Origin: Hydractinia symbiolongicarpus
Taxonomy: Eukaryota; Cnidaria; Hydrozoa; Anthoathecata; Hydractiniidae
Assembly: GCF_029227915.1 (NCBI RefSeq)
Contig: NC_079883.1
Location: forward strand, 30,444,001 to 30,508,000
Direction of reading: 5' to 3'
DNA length: 64,000 nucleotides
Shown: piece after piece, positions 1 to 9,979 of the stretch
Layout of the letters: each line of letters starts with the position of its first letter
Position numbering within the stretch: position 1 is the stretch's first letter
Program-made: the position numbers and the translations under genes
The notes under the pieces: model-generated
Seen by the model: only the letters and a program-made list of their open reading frames with translations
What the model was told of the DNA's origin: nothing
Database searches by the model: none

Positions 1-20
1 GAAAAAATAATTTAAAAAAT

Positions 21-426
21 CGTTCGGGAAATGAGTTTACTCCCTGGGTACTTTCTTTGTATACTTTTGACTATGCGGGCCGAGTCCGGGGTTTACGGGA
101 AATGGCGGGTTTTCGTTTGCCGGCGACTAAACTTCTTTTATGCAACGTCTGATCAAAAATGAAAACGTTTTTGAAAACTACAAGTCTCAAGCTTTTTAGT
201 GGTGAAAAAAGAATTTAAAAAATCGTTCGGGAAATGAGTTTACTCCCTGGGTACTTTCTTTGTATACATTCGACTATACGGGCCAAGCCCGGGATTTACG
301 GGAAATCGCGGGATTTCGTTTGCCGGCGATTAAACCTCTTTCATTAAGCGTCTCATCAAAAATGAAAACATTTTTAAAAACTACAAGTCTCATGCGCTTT
401 AGTGGTAAAAAGAGAATTTAAAAAAT
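21..426 (+). repeat. Monomers G and B at the window start
   Basis: There are two full monomers. The first (21-223) is type G with private changes: TATGCAACG in place of TTCAGCG, GACTAAAC in place of GATTAAAC, and AAAACGTTTTTG in the dyad. The second (224-426) is type B. Bases 1-20 are the A-rich tail of the preceding, cut monomer. The G-B-P order here matches that at 18.8-19.2 kb and 19.8-20.3 kb. Confidence 0.85.
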
Positions 427-888
427 CGTTTCGGAAATGAGTTTACTCACAGGGTACTTTCTTTGTATACATTTGACTATACGGGCCAAGCCCGGGATTT
501 ACGGGAAATCGCGGGTTTTCGTTTGCCGGCGATTAAACCACTTTTATTCAGTGTCTTATTAAAAATGAAAACATTTTTGAAAACTACAAGTCTCATGCGT
601 TTTAGTGGTGAAAAAAAAATTTAAAAAATCGTTTGGGAAATGAGTTTACACCCTGGGTACTTTCTTTGTATACTTTTGACTATACGGGCCGAGTCCGGGA
701 TTTACGGGAAATCGCAGGTTTTCGTTTGCCGGCGATTAAACTTCCTTTATTCAGCGTCTCATCAAAAATGAAAACATTTTTGAAAACTACAAGTCTCATG
801 CGTTTTAGTGGTGAAAAAACAAATTAAAAAATCGTTCGGGAAATGAGTTTACTTCCTGGGTACTTTCTTTGTATACTTTTGACTATAC

Positions 889-921
889 GGGCCAAGCCCG
901 GGATTTACGGGAAATCGCGGG
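889..921 (+). other. Four-tract G cluster, possible G-quadruplex (example)
   Basis: GGG runs at 889-891, 900-902, 909-911 and 919-921 are separated by 8, 6 and 7 bases. This fits a relaxed four-tract G3 motif with long loops. Monomers with GCGGG keep all four tracts; those with GCAGG lose the last, and type H (GTCCGGATTT) loses the second. The fold is possible, not demonstrated. Confidence 0.55.
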
Positions 922-964
922 TTTTCGTTTGCCGGCGATTAAACTTCTTTTATTCAGCGTCTCA

Positions 965-986
965 TCAAAAATGAAAACATTTTTGA
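965..986. repeat. Dyad with 9-bp arms, present in most monomers (example)
   Basis: The left arm TCAAAAATG (965-973), loop AAAA (974-977) and right arm CATTTTTGA (978-986) form a perfect inverted repeat. The same element is in most monomers, for example 762-783. Variants with ATTTTTAAAAAC lose the outer pairs, and CATTTTCAAAAAC (types D and J) disrupts the right arm. It could form a cruciform or hairpin, or serve as a site for a dimeric protein; neither is shown. Confidence 0.9.
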
Positions 987-3069
987 AAACTATAAGTCTT
1001 ATGCGTTTTAGTGGTGAAAAAATAATTTAAAAAATCGTTCCGGAAATGAGTTTACTCACAGGGTACTTTCTTTGTATACATTCAACTATACGGGCCAAGC
1101 CCGGGATTTACGGGAAATCGCGGGTTTTCGTTTGCCGGCGATTAAACCTCTTTCATTAGGCGTCTCATCAAAAATGAAAACATTTTTGAAAACTACAAGT
1201 CTTATGCGTTTTAGTGGTGAAAAAATAATTTAAAAAATCGTTTTGGAAATGAGTTTACTCACAGGGTACTTTCTTTGTACACATTCGACTATACGGGTCA
1301 AGCCCGGGATTTACGGGAAATCGCGGGTTTTCGTTTGCCGGCGATTAAACTTCTTTTATTCAGCGTCTTATCAAAAATGAAAACATTTTTAAAAACTACA
1401 AGTCTCATGGCCTTTAGTGGTAAAAAAAATATTTAAAAAATCGTTCGGGAAATGAGTTCACTCCCTGGGTACTTTCTTAGTGTACATTCGACTATACGGG
1501 CCAAGCCCGGGATTTACGGCAAATCGCGGGATTTCGTTTGCCGGCGATTAAACCTCTTTCATTAAGCGTCTCATCAAAAATCAAATAAATTTTTGAAAAC
1601 TGCAAGTGTCATGCGTTTTAGTGGTGAAAAGATAATTTAAAAAATCGTTTTGGAAATGAGTTTACTCACAGGGTACTTTCTTTGTATACATTCGACTATA
1701 CGGGCCAAGCCCGGGATTTACGGGAAATCGCGGGTTTTCGTTTGCCGGCGATTAAACCTCTTTCATTAAGCGTCTCATCGAAAATGAAAACATTTTTGAA
1801 AACTACAAGTCTCATGCGTTTTAGTGGTAAAAAAAAATATTAAAAAAATCGTTCGGGAAATGAGTTTACTCCCTGGATACTTTCTTTGTATACTTTTGAC
1901 TATACGGGCCGAGTCCGGGATTTACGGGAAATCGCAGGTTTTCGTTTGCCGGCGATTAAACTTCTTTTATTCAGCGTCTCATCAAAAATGAAAACATTTT
2001 TGAAAACTACAAGTCTCATGCGTTTTAGTGGTAAAAAAAAAATTAAAAAAATCGTTCGGGAAATGAGTTTACTCCCTGGATACTTTCTTTGTATACTTTT
2101 GACTATACGGGCCGAGTCCGGGATTTACGGGAAATCGCAGGTTTTCGTTTGCCGGCGATTAAACTTCTTTTATTCAGCGTCTCATCAAAAATGAAAACAT
2201 TTTTGAAAACTAAAAGTCTCATGCGTTTTAGTGGTGAAAAAATAAATTAAAAAATCGTTCGGGAAATGAGTTTACTTCCTGGGTACTTTCTTTGTATACT
2301 TTTGACTATACGGGCCAAGCCCGGGATTTACGGGAAATCGCAGGTTTTCGTTTGCCGGCGATTAAACTTCTTTTATTCAGCGTCTCATCAAAAATGAAAA
2401 CATTTTTGAAAACTACAAGTCTTATGCGTTTTAGTGGTGAAAGAAAAATTTAAAAAATCGTTCGGGAAATGAGTTTATTCCCTGGGTACTTTCTTTGTAT
2501 ACATTCGACTATACGGGCCAAGCCCGGGATTTACGTGAAATCGCGGGATTTCGTTTGCCGGCGATTAAACCTCTTTTATTAAGCGTCTCGTCAAAAATGA
2601 AAACATTTTTGAAAACTACAAGTCTCATGCGTTTTAGTGGTAAAAAAAAAAATTTTAAAAATCGTTCGGGAAATGAGTTTACACCCAGGGTACTTTCTTT
2701 GTATACTTTTGACTATACGGGCCGAGTCCGGGATTTACGGGAAATCGTAGGTTTTCGTTTGCGGGCGATTAAACTTCTTTTATTCAGCGTCTCATCAAAA
2801 ATGAAAACATTTTTGAAAACTATAAGTCTCATGCGTTTTAGTGGTAAAAAAAAAAATTTAAAAAATCGTTCGGGAAATGAGTTTACACCCTGGTTACTTT
2901 CTTTGTATACTTTTGACTATACGGGCCGAGTCCGGGATTTACGGGAAATCGTAGGTTTTCGTTTGCCGGCGATTAAACTTCTTTTATTCAGCGTCTCATC
3001 AAAAATGAAAACATTTTTGAAAACTACAAGTCTCATGCGTTTTAGTGGTAAAAAGATAATTTAAAAAAT

Positions 3070-4410
3070 CGTTTCGGAAATGAGTTTACTCACAGGGTAC
3101 TTTCTTTGTATACATTTGACTATACGGGCCAAGCCCGGGATTTACGGGAAATCGCGGGTTTTCGTTTGCCGGCGATTAAACCACTTTTATTCAGTTTCTC
3201 ATTAAAAATGAAAACATTTTTAAAAACTACAAGTCTCATGCGTTTTAGTGGTGAAAAAAAAATTTAAAAAATCGTTTGGGAAATGAGTTTACACCCTGGG
3301 TACTTTCTTTGTATACTTTTGACTATACGGGCCGAGTCCGGGATTTACGGGAAATCGCAGGTTTTCGTTTGCCGGCGATTAAACTTCCTTTATTCAGCGT
3401 CTCATCAAAAATGAAAACATTTTTGAAAACTACAAGTCTCATGCGTTTTAGTGGTGAAAAAACAAATTAAAAAATCGTTCGGGAAATGAGTTTACTTCCT
3501 GGGTACTTTCTTTGTATACTTTTGACTATACGGGCCAAGCCCGGGATTTACGGGAAATCGCGGGTTTTCGTTTGCCGGCGATTAAACTTCTTTTATTCAG
3601 CGTCTCATCAAAAATGAAAACATTTTTGAAAACTATAAGTCTTATGCGTTTTAGTGGTGAAAAAATAATTTAAAAAATCGTTCCGGAAATGAGTTTACTC
3701 ACAGGGTACTTTCTTTGTATACATTCAACTATACGGGCCAAGCCCGGGATTTACGGGAAATCGCGGGTTTTCGTTTGCCGGCGATTAAACCTCTTTCATT
3801 AGGCGTCTCATCAAAAATGAAAACATTTTTGAAAACTACAAGTCTTATGCGTTTTAGTGGTGAAAAAATAATTTAAAAAATCGTTTTGGAAATGAGTTTA
3901 CTCACAGGGTACTTTCTTTGTACACATTCGACTATACGGGCCAAGCCCGGGATTTACGGGAAATCGCGGGTTTTCGTTTGCCGGCGATTAAACTTCTTTT
4001 ATTCAGCGTCTTATCAAAAATGAAAACATTTTTAAAAACTACAAGTCTCATGGCCTTTAGTGGTAAAAAAAATATTTAAAAAATCGTTCGGGAAATGAGT
4101 TCACTCCCTGGGTACTTTCTTAGTGTACATTCGACTATACGGGCCAAGCCCGGGATTTACGGCAAATCGCGGGATTTCGTTTGCCGGCGATTAAACCTCT
4201 TTCATTAAGCGTCTCATCAAAAATCAAATAAATTTTTGAAAACTGCAAGTGTCATGCGTTTTAGTGGTGAAAAGATAATTTAAAAAATCGTTTTGGAAAT
4301 GAGTTTACTCACAGGGTACTTTCTTTGTATACATTCGACTATACGGGCCAAGCCCGGGATTTACGGGAAATCGCGGGTTTTCGTTTGCCGGCGATTAAAC
4401 CTCTTTCATT
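3070..4410 (+). repeat. Partial second copy of the 13-mer HOR
   Basis: The P-T-U-V-W-X-Y order repeats that of 427-1770 at a 2643-bp offset with very few changes. It stops at about 4411, where the Y monomer changes into a V-type tail (taggcg in place of aagcg, then agtcttatg). Confidence 0.88.
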
Positions 4411-5101
4411 AGGCGTCTCATCAAAAATGAAAACATTTTTGAAAACTACAAGTCTTATGCGTTTTAGTGGTGAAAAAATAATTTAAAAAATCGTTTTGGA
4501 AATGAGTTTACTCACAGGGTACTTTCTTTGTACACATTCGACTATACGGGCCAAGCCCGGGATTTACGGGAAATCGCGGGTTTTCGTTTGCCGGCGATTA
4601 AACTTCTTTTATTCAGCGTCTTATCAAAAATGAAAACATTTTTAAAAACTACAAGTCTCATGGCCTTTAGTGGTAAAAAAAATATTTAAAAAATCGTTCG
4701 GGAAATGAGTTCACTCCCTGGGTACTTTCTTAGTGTACATTCGACTATACGGGCCAAGCCCGGGATTTACGGCAAATCGCGGGATTTCGTTTGCCGGCGA
4801 TTAAACCTCTTTCATTAAGCGTCTCATCAAAAATCAAATAAATTTTTGAAAACTGCAAGTGTCATGCGTTTTAGTGGTGAAAAGATAATTTAAAAAATCG
4901 TTTTGGAAATGAGTTTACTCACAGGGTACTTTCTTTGTATACATTCGACTATACGGGCCAAGCCCGGGATTTACGGGAAATCGCGGGTTTTCGTTTGCCG
5001 GCGATTAAACCTCTTTCATTAAGCGTCTCATCGAAAATGAAAACATTTTTGAAAACTACAAGTCTCATGCGTTTTAGTGGTAAAAAAAAAAATTAAAAAA
5101 A
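3882..5101 (+). repeat. W-X-Y trimer duplication, 2 x 610 bp
   Basis: The W landmarks are at 3882 and 4492, 610 bp apart, and the private X dyad change appears in both copies. The third monomer of copy one (4289-4491) has a Y head and a V tail, while that of copy two is a normal Y. This is what an unequal crossover between Y and V would leave. Confidence 0.9.
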
Positions 5102-5509
5102 TCGTTCGGGAAATGAGTTTACTCCCTGGATACTTTCTTTGTATACTTTTGACTATACGGGCCGAGTCCGGGATTTACGGGAAATCGCAGGTTTTCGTTT
5201 GCCGGCGATTAAACTTCTTTTATTCAGCGTCTCATCAAAAATGAAAACATTTTTGAAAACTACAAGTCTCATGCGTTTTAGTGGTAAAAAAAAAAATTAA
5301 AAAAATCGTTTGGGAAATGAGTTTACTCCCTGGATACTTTCTTTGTATACTTTTGACTATACGGGCCGAGTCCGGGATTTACGGGAAATCGCAGGTTTTC
5401 GTTTGCCGGCGATTAAACTTCTTTTATTCAGCGTTTCATCAAAAATGAAAACATTTTTGAAAACTACAAGTCTCATGCGTTTTAGTGGTGAAAAAACAAA
5501 TTAAAAAAT

Positions 5510-6932
5510 CGTTCGGGAAATGAGTTTACTTCCTGGGTACTTTCTTTGTATACTTTTGACTATACGGGCCAAGCCCGGGATTTACGGGAAATCGCGGGTT
5601 TTCGTTTGCCGGCGATTAAACTTCTTTTATTCAGCGTCTCATCAAAAATGAAAACATTTTTGAAAACTATAAGTCTTATGCGTTTTAGTGGTGAAAAAAT
5701 AATTTAAAAAATCGTTCCGGAAATGAGTTTACTCACAGGGTACTTTCTTTGTATACATTCAACTATACGGGCCAAGCCCGGGATTTACGGGAAATCGCGG
5801 GTTTTCGTTTGCCGGCGATTAAACCTCTTTCATTAGGCGTCTCATCAAAAATGAAAACATTTTTGAAAACTACAAGTCTTATGCGTTTTAGTGGTGAAAA
5901 AATAATTTAAAAAATCGTTTTGGAAATGAGTTTACTCACAGGGTACTTTCTTTGTACACATTCGACTATACGGGCCAAGCCCGGGATTTACGGGAAATCG
6001 CGGGTTTTCGTTTGCCGGCGATTAAACTTCTTTTATTCAGCGTCTTATCAAAAATGAAAACATTTTTAAAAACTACAAGTCTCATGGCCTTTAGTGGTAA
6101 AAAAAATATTTAAAAAATCGTTCGGGAAATGAGTTCACTCCCTGGGTACTTTCTTAGTGTACATTCGACTATACGGGCCAAGCCCGGGATTTACGGCAAA
6201 TCGCGGGATTTCGTTTGCCGGCGATTAAACCTCTTTCATTAAGCGTCTCATCAAAAATCAAATAAATTTTTGAAAACTGCAAGTGTCATGCGTTTTAGTG
6301 GTGAAAAGATAATTTAAAAAATCGTTTTGGAAATGAGTTTACTCACAGGGTACTTTCTTTGTATACATTCGACTATACGGGCCAAGCCCGGGATTTACGG
6401 GAAATCGCGGGTTTTCGTTTGCCGGCGATTAAACCTCTTTCATTAAGCGTCTCATCGAAAATGAAAACATTTTTGAAAACTACAAGTCTCATGCGTTTTA
6501 GTGGTAAAAAAAAAATTAAAAAAATCGTTCGGGAAATGAGTTTACTCCCTGGATACTTTCTTTGTATACTTTTGACTATACGGGCCGAGTCCGGGATTTA
6601 CGGGAAATCGCAGGTTTTCGTTTGCCGGCGATTAAACTTCTTTTATTCAGCGTCTCATCAAAAATGAAAACATTTTTGAAAACTACAAGTCTCATGCGTT
6701 TTAGTGGTAAAAAAAAAAATTAAAAAAATCGTTTGGGAAATGAGTTTACTCCCTGGATACTTTCTTTGTATACTTTTGACTATACGGGCCGAGTCCGGGA
6801 TTTACGGGAAATCGCAGGTTTTCGTTTGCCGGCGATTAAACTTCTTTTATTCAGCGTTTCATCAAAAATGAAAACATTTTTGAAAACTACAAGTCTCATG
6901 CGTTTTAGTGGTGAAAAAATAAATTAAAAAAT
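5510..6932 (+). repeat. 7-monomer HOR unit, 1423 bp
   Basis: The U landmarks at 5510 and 6933 are 1423 bp apart, with order U-V-W-X-Y-Z-Z. The last Z has a TTTGGG head and TTTCATC, found just before 5510 and again just before 6933. The preceding interval 3476-5509 (2034 bp) is the same unit plus the extra W-X-Y trimer. Confidence 0.9.
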
Positions 6933-8356
6933 CGTTCGGGAAATGAGTTTACTTCCTGGGTACTTTCTTTGTATACTTTTGACTATACGGGCCAAGCCCG
7001 GGATTTACGGGAAATCGCGGGTTTTCGTTTGCCGGCGATTAAACTTCTTTTATTCAGCGTCTCATCAAAAATGAAAACATTTTTGAAAACTACAAGTCTT
7101 ATGCGTTTTAGTGGTGAAAAAATAATTTAAAAAATCGTTCCGGAAATGAGTTTACTCACAGGGTACTTTCTTTGTATACATTCGACTATACGGGCCAAGC
7201 CCGGGATTTACGGGAAATCGCGGGTTTTCGTTTGCCGGCGATTAAACCTCTTTCATTAGGCGTCTCATCAAACATGAAAACATTTTTGAAAACTACAAGT
7301 CTCAGGCGTTTTAGTGATTAAAAAAAAAAATTAAAAAATCGTTCGGGAGATGAGTTTACACCCTGGGTACTTTCTTTGTATACTTTTGACTATACGGGCC
7401 GAGTCCAGGATTTACGGGAAATCGCAGGTTTTCGTTTGCCGGCGATTAAACTTCTTTTATTCAGCGTCTCATCAAAGATGAAAACATTTTTGAAAACTAC
7501 AAGTCTCATGCGTTTTAGTGGTGAAAAAATAATTTAAAAAATCGTTCGGGAAATGAGTTTACTCCCTGGGTACTTTATTTCTATACTTTTGACTATGCGG
7601 GCCGAGTCCGGGGTTTACGGGAAATGGCGGGTTTTCGTTTGCCGGCGATTAAACTTTTTTTGTTCAGCGTCTGATCTAAAATGAAAACATTTTTGAAAAC
7701 TACAAGTCTCAAGCGTTTTAGTGGTGAAAGAAAAATTTAAAAAATCGTTCGGGAAATGAGTTTATTCCCTGGGTACTTTCTTTGTATACATTCGACTATA
7801 CGGGCCAAGCCCGGGATTTACGTGAAATCGCGGGATTTCGTTTGCCGGCGATTAAACCTCTTTTATTAAGCGTCTCGTCAAAAATGAAAACATTTTTGAA
7901 AACTACAAGTCTCATGCGTTTTAGTGGTAAAAAAAAAAATTTAAAAAATCGTTCGGGAAATGAGTTTACACCCTGGGTACTTTCTTTGTATACTTTTGAC
8001 TATACGGGCCGAGTCCGGGATTTACGGGAAATCGTAGGTTTTCGTTTGCCGGCGATTAAACTTCTTTTATTCAGCGTCTCATCAAAAATGAAAACATTTT
8101 TGAAAACTACAAGTCTCAAGCGTTTTAGTGGTGAAAAAAGAATTTAAAAAATCGTTCGGGAAATGAGTTTACTCCCTGGGTACTTTCTTTGTATACATTC
8201 GACTATACGGGCCAAGCCCGGGATTTACGGGAAATCGCGGGATTACGTTTGCCGGCGATTAAACCTCTTTCATTAAGCGTCTCATCAAAAATGAAAACAT
8301 TTTTAAAAACTACAAGTCTCATGCGTTTTAGTGGTAAAAAGATAATTTAAAAAATC
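6933..8356 (+). repeat. Mixed stretch of seven monomers
   Basis: The order is U, V, an O-like monomer, G (with ACTTTATTTCTATAC, 7543), an N-like monomer with CGTGAAATCG (about 7746), a GTAGG monomer, and B. The G plus CGTGAAATCG pair recurs at about 13434 and 17942. Odd points are AAACATGAAAAC and TTTTAGTGATTAAAA at about 7270-7325. No gene is seen. Confidence 0.8.
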
Positions 8357-9979
8357 GTTTCGGAAATGAGTTTACTCACAGGGTACTTTCTTTGTATACA
8401 TTTGACTATACGGGCCAAGCCCGGGATTTACGGGAAATCGCGGGTTTTCGTTTGCCGGCGATTAAACCACTTTTATTCAGTGTCTCATTAAAAATGAAAA
8501 CATTTTTGAAAACTACAAGTCTCATGCGTTTTAGTGGTGAAAAAAAAATTTAAAAAATCGTTTGGGAAATGAGTTTACACCATGGGTACTTTCTTTGTAT
8601 ACTTTTGACTATACGGGCCGAGTCCGGGATTTACGGGAAATCGCAGGTTTTCGTTTGCCGGCGATTAAACTTCCTTTATTCAGCGTCTCATCAAAAATGA
8701 AAACATTTTTGAAAACTACAAGTCTCATGCGTTTTAGTGGTGAAAAAACATATTAAAAAATCGTTCGGGAAATGAGTTTACTTCCTGGGTACTTTCTTTG
8801 TATACTTTTGACTATACGGGCCAAGCCCGGGATTTACGGGAAATCGCGGGTTTTCGTTTGCCGGTGATTAAACTTCTTTTATTCAGCGTCTCATCAAAAA
8901 TGAAAACATTTTTGAAAACTACAAGTCTTATGCGTTTTAGTGGTGAAAAAATAATTTAAAAAATCGTTCCGGAAATGAGTTTACTCACAGGGTACTTTCT
9001 TTGTATACATTCAACTATACGGGCCAAGCCCGGGATTTACGGGAAATCGCGGGTTTTCGTTTGCCGGCGATTAAACCTCTTTCATTAGGCGTCTCATCAA
9101 AAATGAAAACATTTTTGAAAACTACAAGTCTTATGCGTTTTAGTGGTAAAAAGATAATTTAAAAAATCGTTTCGGAAATGAGTTTACTCACAGGGTACTT
9201 TCTTTGTATACATTTGACTATACGGGCCAAGCCCGGGATTTACGGGAAATCGCGGGTTTTCGTTTGCCGGCGATTAAACCACTTTTATTCAGTGTCTCAT
9301 TAAAAATGAAAACATTTTTGAAAACTACAAGTCTCATGCGTTTTAGTGGTGAAAAAAAAATTTAAAAAATCGTTTGGGAAATGAGTTTACACCATGGGTA
9401 CTTTCTTTGTATACTTTTGACTATACGGGCCGAGTCCGGGATTTACGGGAAATCGCAGGTTTTCGTTTGCCGGCGATTAAACTTCCTTTATTCAGCGTCT
9501 CATCAAAAATGAAAACATTTTTGAAAACTACAAGTCTCATGCGTTTTAGTGGTGAAAAAACATATTAAAAAATCGTTCGGGAAATGAGTTTACTTCCTGG
9601 GTACTTTCTTTGTATACTTTTGACTATACGGGCCAAGCCCGGGATTTACGGGAAATCGCGGGTTTTCGTTTGCCGGTGATTAAACTTCTTTTATTCAGCG
9701 TCTCATCAAAAATGAAAACATTTTTGAAAACTACAAGTCTTATGCGTTTTAGTGGTGAAAAAATAATTTAAAAAATCGTTCCGGAAATGAGTTTACTCAC
9801 AGGGTACTTTCTTTGTATACATTCAACTATACGGGCCAAGCCCGGGATTTACGGGAAATCGCGGGTTTTCGTTTGCCGGCGATTAAACCTCTTTCATTAG
9901 GCGTCTCATCAAAAATGAAAACATTTTTGAAAACTACAAGTCTTATGCGTTTTAGTGGTGAAAAAATAATTTAAAAAAT
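8357..9979 (+). repeat. P-T-U-V tetramer tandem, 811 + 812 bp
   Basis: The P landmarks are at 8357 and 9168, T at 8559 and 9371, and U at 8762 and 9574. Both T monomers share private ACACCATGGG and GAAAAAACATATT. The one-base length difference is an extra A in the P monomer A-run. The last V of copy one ends with GTAAAAAGATAATTT, the tail normally found just before P, and so marks the junction. Confidence 0.92.

Larger units (their letters stand above)
833..1035 (+). repeat. Reference 203-bp monomer (type U)
   Basis: A clean full-length copy used here to describe the parts of the unit. The G-tract cluster is at 889-921 and the GCCGGC palindrome follows shortly after. The dyad with 9-bp arms is at 965-986, and the A-run before the next CGTT lies at about 1016-1035. 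A near-consensus monomer counted by eye has about 35 C, 41 G and 12 CpG in 203 bases. The first part is GC-rich and the last 90 bases are A/T-rich, so each monomer alternates in composition. Confidence 0.95.
427..3069 (+). repeat. 13-monomer HOR unit, 2643 bp, first copy
   Basis: P starts at 427 and the next P with the same diagnostic words starts at 3070. T at 630 and 3273, U at 833 and 3476, and W at 1239 and 3882 keep the same 2643-bp offset. The order is P-T-U-V-W-X-Y-Z-Z, then four monomers, including two with GTAGG in place of GCAGG. The X monomer has a private AATCAAATAAATTT in its dyad (about 1579), repeated at about 4229, 4839 and 6259, which ties these four copies together. Only the first half of the unit is repeated from 3070, to about 4410. 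Confidence 0.9.

Noticed and set aside
633-827. A 64-codon open frame from ATG, repeated many times on the + strand as 64-, 74-, 102-, 121- and 189-codon versions
   Set aside because: The frames are the satellite monomer itself. They appear or vanish with single A-run changes, have no upstream signals, and show the same residues everywhere because the DNA is the same. No protein family is recognised.
833-860. CENP-B box-like word TTCGGGAAATGAG in most monomers
   Set aside because: It matches TTCGnnnnAnn, but the required CGGG at the end is AGTT, so the core is only half present. I do not call a CENP-B box.
833-1035. Origin of replication or ARS-like element in the A/T-rich part
   Set aside because: No clear match to the yeast ARS core, and base composition alone is not evidence.
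2221-2260. AATAAA words in tails such as GAAAAAATAAATT as polyadenylation signals
   Set aside because: They are expected by chance in an A-rich run, are present in only some monomer types, and no transcript unit is seen.
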